NCBI RefSeq assembly: GCF_003337425.1
Contig: NZ_QPJU01000009.1
Coordinates: forward strand, 1 to 64,000
Direction of reading: 5' to 3'
Source: Extensimonas vulgaris
Lineage (GTDB): Bacteria > Pseudomonadota > Gammaproteobacteria > Burkholderiales > Burkholderiaceae_C
DNA length: 64,000 nt
In this document: one piece after another, positions 58,545 through 64,000 of the stretch
Position numbering within the stretch: position 1 is the first letter of the stretch
Layout: the number at the start of each line of letters is the position of its first letter
Program-made: the position numbers and the translations under genes
Notes under the pieces: generated by a model
What the model saw: only the letters and a program-made list of their open reading frames with translations
What the model was told of the DNA's origin: nothing
Databases searched by the model: none

Positions 58545-60554
58545 TCAGCGGGCTTGCTCTGGGCGTGCCGTGTAAAAGCGCAGCGGCGCCTCGTGCTGCT
58601 GGGCGCGCGCCTGCTGCAGCACCGGGCGCTTGATTTTGCCCACCACGTGCATTTCGCAGGGCTTGCAGTCGAAGCGCAGCGTGAGCCTTTCGCTGCCGTT
58701 GACGAGCGTCAGCGGCTCGGCGCGGATGGTGCCCTGCACGCCCGTGACGCCCTTGGCCTGCTTGGGGCACAGGCTCATCGAATAGCGCACGCAGTGCTTG
58801 GTGATCATGAGGCTGACTTCGCCCGTCTCCTCATGGCTCTCGTAGGCGGCGGCGATGACTTTGACGCCATGTTTGGCGTAAAAGTCGCGCGCCTTGTGGT
58901 TGAACACGTTGGCCAGGTAGCTCAGCGTGTCTTCGGGGTAGGGCGCGGGCGGCTGCACGGCCTGCGCGCGCGGCAGGCGCTGCCAGGCGGCGCTGCGCGC
59001 GGCTTCGAGCGCGGCGATGGCGTCACGGCGCAGCTGCTTGGCCAGGCTCGCGGGCACGAACCAGGGGCGCGGCAGGTCGAGCGCCACGTCGAGCGCGCTG
59101 AAGATGGTGTCGCCCAGTTGCCCCAGCGTCTGGCGCAGGTGTTGTGCCGCGCTTGCTTCGTCTTTGGGAGCTGCATGCGCAAGCTGCACCTGCGCTGAGG
59201 CCGTATTTCCGTCTTCATCGGTGAGCTGCAGGCGCAGCCCGGCCATGTCTTCCGCTTCCTGCAGGCGCAGCCAGACGGCGATGCGGCGTTCGCTCGATTT
59301 TTTCTCGAGCATGCGCACCCAGTCCATGTCGCGGTTGCGGTGCAGCGTCGTGCCTTTGCGCAGGTCTTTGCAGCCGGCGACGGCGTCTTTGGGGAACACG
59401 CGCCAGGCGTTCGTGCCACGCTCTGCGATGCGCTCGGCGCGGTTGATCGCCAGGCCCACGAGCTCCTGCTGCAGGTCGAAGTAGCACAGGCCGTCGCCGT
59501 TGTGCAGCACGGCGGCGGCGTCTTCGGTTTCGAGTTCGACGAAATTCGCTCCGACCTTCGTCACCCAGCCTATGGGCTGGCCGGGGTTCTTGGGTGTGTC
59601 GAAGGCGCCTATGTCCTGCTGGCGGCCGTGCGTGAAGTAGTCGGTGAAGCCGCGCTGGAAGTTTTGCAGCGGGTCGGGCGTGAAGAAAAAGCGCGTGCGG
59701 CCGCTCGAAGCGCGCGCGAGCGGCTGGGCTGAAGATTCGCTTTCGTCGATCAGGGCGTCGAGCAGCTGACGGTAGTGCGCGGTGATGTTTTTCACGTAGC
59801 CCAGGTCTTTGTAGCGTCCCTCGATCTTGAAGCTGCGCACGCCTGCGTCGATGAGCGCGCGCAGGTTGGCGCTCTGGTTGTTGTCCTTGATCGAGAGCAC
59901 GTGCTTTTCATGTGCGATGAAGCGCCCTTGCGCGTCCAGCACCTGGTAGGGCAGGCGGCAGGCCTGGCTGCAGTCGCCGCGGTTGGCGCTGCGCCCGGTG
60001 TGCGCGTGGCTGATGTAGCACTGGCCGCTGTAGGCCACGCACAGCGCGCCGTGCACGAAGTATTCGAGCGTGCAGCGCTGCGGGTCGGTGGCGGCGCGGA
60101 TCGCGGCGATCTGCTGCAAGTCGAGCTCGCGCGCGAGCACGATCTGCGACAGCCCCGCGTCCTGCAAAAAGCGCGCTTTCTCGGGCGTGCGGATGTCGGT
60201 TTGCGTGCTCGCGTGCAGCTGGATGGGTGGCAGGTCGAGTTCGAGCAGGCCCATGTCCTGGACGATGAGTGCGTCGGCCCCGGCCTCATAGACCTGCCAG
60301 ACCATGCGCCGCGCGGCTTCGAGTTCGTCGTCGCGCAAAATGGTGTTGAGCGTGATGAAAATGCGCGCATTGAAGCGGTGCGCATGGCGGATCAGGCGCT
60401 CTAGGTCGGCAATGGGGTTGCCGGCGTTGGCGCGCGCACCGAAGGCCGGGCCGCCGATATACACGGCATCGGCGCCGTGCTCGATGGCCGCAATGCCGAT
60501 GTCGGCGTCGCGCGCGGGGCTGAGGAGTTCGAGTTGGTGGGGCAGGACAGACAT
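58545..60554 (-). CDS. rlhA: U32 peptidase-family protein, RlhA-like (23S rRNA hydroxylation)
   Basis: A 669-residue protein with an N-terminal U32 domain (ELLSPARDADIGIAAIEHGADAVYIGGPAFGARANAGN, broken here by family variation) and a cysteine cluster (YSGQCYISHAHTGRSANRGDCSQACRLPY) of the type that binds an iron-sulphur cluster, then a long DUF3656-like region. Size and layout match RlhA, which hydroxylates C2501 of 23S rRNA in E. coli, rather than the shorter TrhP. Bases 59169-59195 contain a repeat module, translated as QVQLAHAAPK. It reads in the same direction as the ATPase gene, which follows 22 bp further on. Confidence 0.82.
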   Translation of the reverse strand: MSVLPHQLELLSPARDADIGIAAIEHGADAVYIGGPAFGARANAGNPIADLERLIRHAHRFNARIFITLNTILRDDELEAARRMVWQVYEAGADALIVQDMGLLELDLPPIQLHASTQTDIRTPEKARFLQDAGLSQIVLARELDLQQIAAIRAATDPQRCTLEYFVHGALCVAYSGQCYISHAHTGRSANRGDCSQACRLPYQVLDAQGRFIAHEKHVLSIKDNNQSANLRALIDAGVRSFKIEGRYKDLGYVKNITAHYRQLLDALIDESESSAQPLARASSGRTRFFFTPDPLQNFQRGFTDYFTHGRQQDIGAFDTPKNPGQPIGWVTKVGANFVELETEDAAAVLHNGDGLCYFDLQQELVGLAINRAERIAERGTNAWRVFPKDAVAGCKDLRKGTTLHRNRDMDWVRMLEKKSSERRIAVWLRLQEAEDMAGLRLQLTDEDGNTASAQVQLAHAAPKDEASAAQHLRQTLGQLGDTIFSALDVALDLPRPWFVPASLAKQLRRDAIAALEAARSAAWQRLPRAQAVQPPAPYPEDTLSYLANVFNHKARDFYAKHGVKVIAAAYESHEETGEVSLMITKHCVRYSMSLCPKQAKGVTGVQGTIRAEPLTLVNGSERLTLRFDCKPCEMHVVGKIKRPVLQQARAQQHEAPLRFYTARPEQAR
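59169..59195. repeat. Repeat module translated within the RlhA-like gene
   Basis: AGCTGCATGCGCAAGCTGCA and the next bases match the module at 35095-35121 in 24 of 27 positions. It falls in a region of the protein (TASAQVQLAHAAPKDEASAAQ) that is low in conservation. Confidence 0.5.
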
Positions 60555-60665
60555 GGCCGGGATTATCCTGAGCGCTCTATGACGGATCGCGCTGCTGGGT
60601 TATGGGTGGCGCCAGCAGAGGTTGATGCAGACCCGTTCTGGGCTGGACGAAGGCTGGCCCGAAAA

Positions 60666-61998
<1,333 letters not shown>

Positions 61999-62033
61999 TC
62001 TTTTCAAGGAGCGGCCCGCGGGGGCCGAGCGTT

Positions 62034-63059
62034 TTGTCTCCCGAGCATCCCCCCCATTCCAACGCCGCCCATGGCTCTGGGCATGCGCCGCATGACCACG
62101 CCGCACATGCCCCCGGCGCGCGCCACATCTACATCTATGCGCCTTCGAGCGCGGTGAGCGACAAGGCGGCGTTCCGGCGCGGCGTCGCGCGCCTGCGCGC
62201 GCTCGGCCACGCGGTCGAGGTCGATCCCGACGCGCTCGCGCGCGACACGCGCTTTGCCGGTGACGACGCCACGCGCCTGGCCGCATTGCACCGCGCCGCA
62301 GCCAGCGGTGCCGATGTGGCCTTGATCGCCCGCGGCGGCTATGGCCTCACGCGCCTCCTGCCGGGCATACGCTACGCCGAAGTGGCGCAGGCCGTGGCGC
62401 GCGGTACGCGCTTCGTCGGCATGAGCGACTTCACGGCCTTGCAAAGCGCGCTGCTGGCGCAGACCGGCGCCGTGAGCTGGGCCGGCCCGGCGCTCACGGC
62501 GGACTTTGGCGTGGCCGACGAGCCCGACGAGATCATGCTCGCCTGCTTCGACGACCTGCTGCAAGGCCAGGGCGAGGGCGCGGGCTGGCGCCTGCCGCGC
62601 GAGCGCGGTGCGGCATCTGCCAGTGCTAGCGCGGGGGCGCAGGATGCGCAATGGCTGGTGGAAGACGCGACGCTGTGGGGCGGCAATCTGGCCGTGCTTG
62701 CGTCGCTCGTGGGCACACCGTATTTCCCGCAGGTGCAGGGCGGCATCCTGTTCCTCGAAGACGTGAACGAGCACCCGTACCGTATCGAGCGCCTGCTCAC
62801 GCAGCTCTTGTACGCCGGCGTGCTGGCGCGGCAAAAGGCCGTGTTGCTGGGCCAGTTCACGGGCTTCAAACTCGTGCCGCACGACAAGGGCTACAAACTG
62901 CAGTCAGTGGTCGACTGGCTGCGCAGCCGCATCGACGTGCCCGTGCTCACGGGCCTGCCCTTTGGCCATGTGCCGACCAAAGTGCTGCTGCCCGTGGGCG
63001 CCAAGGTCACGCTGTCCGTCGAAGGGCGCGATGCCCTGCTGTATTGGGGGCATATCTGA
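62034..63059 (+). CDS. ldcA: Murein tetrapeptide LD-carboxypeptidase (S66 family)
   Basis: Removes the terminal D-Ala from cytoplasmic murein tetrapeptides during cell-wall recycling. The conserved blocks are IYIYAPSSAVSDKAAFRRG, LIARGGYGLTRLL, FVGMSDFTALQSALL with the nucleophilic Ser, ILFLEDVNEHPYRIERLL with the catalytic Glu, and LPFGHVPTKVLLPVGAK with the His. No ATG fits; a TTG at 62034 is the best start, giving 341 residues with a His-rich leader (HSNAAHGSGHAPHDHAAHAP) ahead of the fold. An AAGGAG lies 23 bp upstream, too far to be its ribosome-binding site, so the start is uncertain. Confidence 0.85.
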   Translation: MSPEHPPHSNAAHGSGHAPHDHAAHAPGARHIYIYAPSSAVSDKAAFRRGVARLRALGHAVEVDPDALARDTRFAGDDATRLAALHRAAASGADVALIARGGYGLTRLLPGIRYAEVAQAVARGTRFVGMSDFTALQSALLAQTGAVSWAGPALTADFGVADEPDEIMLACFDDLLQGQGEGAGWRLPRERGAASASASAGAQDAQWLVEDATLWGGNLAVLASLVGTPYFPQVQGGILFLEDVNEHPYRIERLLTQLLYAGVLARQKAVLLGQFTGFKLVPHDKGYKLQSVVDWLRSRIDVPVLTGLPFGHVPTKVLLPVGAKVTLSVEGRDALLYWGHI

Positions 63060-63092
63060 GCGACGACGGCCCCCGCGCTTCGCAGCGTGCTA

Positions 63093-64000
63093 TCAGCAGC
63101 CGCGTGTGACGGGCGGCGGCGTGTCGCGCAGGGCGGGCGCGTACTTGCCCAGCTCCCACTTGGCGATCGCGTTGCGGTGCACCTCGTCGGGGCCGTCGGC
63201 AAAGCGCAGCGTGCGCGCCGTGGAGTACGCATAGGCGAGCGGGAAGTCGTCGCACAACCCGCCGGCGCCATGCGCCTGGATCGCCCAGTCGATCACCTGG
63301 CAGGCCATGTTGGGCGCCACGACCTTGATCATCGCGATTTCGGTCTTGGCCACCTTGTTGCCGGCCACGTCCATGAGCCACGCGGTCTTGAGCGTGAGCA
63401 GCCGCGCCATGTCGATCTTGCAGCGCGCCTCGGCGATGCGCTCTTGCGTCACGGTTTGCTGCGACACCAGCTTGCCGAAAGCCATGCGCGAACTGGTGCG
63501 CTTGCACATCAGCTCGAGCGCGCGCTCGGCCAGGCCGATCAGGCGCATGCAGTGGTGGATGCGCCCCGGCCCCAGGCGCCCCTGCGCGATCTCGAAGCCG
63601 CGACCCTCGCCGAGCAGAATGTTGGACGCCGGCACGCGCACGTTGTCGAACACCATCTCGACGTGGCCGTGCGGCGCGTCGTCATAGCCGAACACGTTGA
63701 GCGGGCGCAAAATTTTGAGCCCGGGCGCGTCGGCGGGCACGAGGATCATGCTTTGTTGCGAGTGCTTGGGGGCGTCGGGGTTGGTCTTGCCCATGGTGAT
63801 GAACACCGCGCAGCGCGGGTCGGAGGCGCCCGAAATCCACCACTTGCGCCCGTTGATCACGTATTCGTCGCCCTGGCGCTCGATGCGCGTTTCGATGTTC
63901 GTCGCGTCGCTCGAAGCCACGGCGGGCTCGGTCATCGCGAAGGCCGAGCGGATCTTGCCTTCGAGCAGCGGCTTGAGCCAGTGCTCTTTCGCAGCCGCGT
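63093..64000 (-). CDS. Acyl-CoA dehydrogenase, partial (5' end beyond window)
   Basis: The C-terminal three quarters of a flavin acyl-CoA dehydrogenase; the frame runs off the right edge. FAD-binding parts are [16 protein letters not shown] and [17 protein letters not shown], and the C-terminal domain has [29 protein letters not shown] and [21 protein letters not shown]. The length and style resemble ACAD10/11-like long enzymes. It ends 33 bp from the LD-carboxypeptidase gene on the opposite strand. Substrate chain length cannot be told. Confidence 0.9.
   Translation of the reverse strand, partial: AAAKEHWLKPLLEGKIRSAFAMTEPAVASSDATNIETRIERQGDEYVINGRKWWISGASDPRCAVFITMGKTNPDAPKHSQQSMILVPADAPGLKILRPLNVFGYDDAPHGHVEMVFDNVRVPASNILLGEGRGFEIAQGRLGPGRIHHCMRLIGLAERALELMCKRTSSRMAFGKLVSQQTVTQERIAEARCKIDMARLLTLKTAWLMDVAGNKVAKTEIAMIKVVAPNMACQVIDWAIQAHGAGGLCDDFPLAYAYSTARTLRFADGPDEVHRNAIAKWELGKYAPALRDTPPPVTRGC

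Overview
The window is high-GC, densely packed bacterial DNA that looks like a betaproteobacterium of the order Burkholderiales, most likely family Comamonadaceae; the genus cannot be fixed from sequence alone. The grounds are the gene orders ilvB-ilvH-ilvC-pssA-leuA, yebC-purD-hemF-rsfS-rlmH-maf-rng, glyA-nrdR and sigma factor-DUF3619-DUF3106-RDD, together with a scattered short palindrome (AGCGCTTG...CAAGCGCT flanked by AGCTA-type arms). All of it reads as core chromosome. There is no prophage, no complete insertion sequence, no CRISPR array, and no tRNA or rRNA gene that I can recognise.

Layout. 1-3.8 kb: end of a chemoreceptor, a DUF482 protein, glutamine-dependent NAD synthetase and PII. 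3.8-7.6 kb: a 169-bp repeat, then LOG-family protein, diacylglycerol kinase, RDD protein, DUF3106, DUF3619 and a sigma factor on the minus strand. 7.9-14.3 kb: branched-chain amino acid and phospholipid genes (ilvB, ilvH, ilvC, pssA, leuA) with a candidate leucine attenuator before leuA. 14.4-21.8 kb: a PBP7-type peptidase, IclR regulator, the two N-end-rule transferases, a nucleoside-recognition membrane protein, a BLUF-EAL photoreceptor and a ferritin-like protein. 21.9-29.4 kb: a minus-strand nucleobase cluster (cytosine deaminase, LysE exporter, BMP-type ABC importer, uracil phosphoribosyltransferase). 29.5-39 kb: enoyl-CoA hydratase, HerA-like ATPase, yebC, purD, hemF, rsfS, rlmH, maf, rng. 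39-48.3 kb: nitronate monooxygenase, an RND efflux operon, nth and an aminotransferase. 48.4-51.3 kb: nrdR, glyA with a ZTP riboswitch, and a lytic transglycosylase. 51.7-64 kb: two paralogous SDR enzymes and a thioesterase, metY, a P-type ATPase, an RlhA-like U32 protein, a TadA fusion, an LD-carboxypeptidase and a partial acyl-CoA dehydrogenase.

The most unusual signals are not ordinary genes. (1) A 161-bp palindromic element with 18-bp terminal inverted repeats occurs three times, each flanked by a 4-bp CTAG-like repeat. One copy lies inside the P-type ATPase and adds exactly 55 codons without breaking the frame, and all three copies keep the same open frame. (2) An 18-codon leader with four consecutive Leu codons, a pause hairpin, a possible antiterminator pairing and an intrinsic terminator precede leuA. 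(3) A ZTP-type riboswitch precedes glyA. (4) Two long perfect stems that compete for shared bases lie just before the ilvH ribosome-binding site. (5) Pieces of the dispersed palindromic repeats have entered coding frames (nadE, the DUF482 gene, rlhA-like). Several proteins have unusual architecture: TadA fused to a hydrolase-like domain that lacks its nucleophile, RsfS with a Lys/Ala-rich tail, BLUF-EAL, and an RND pump with an altered proton-relay triad.
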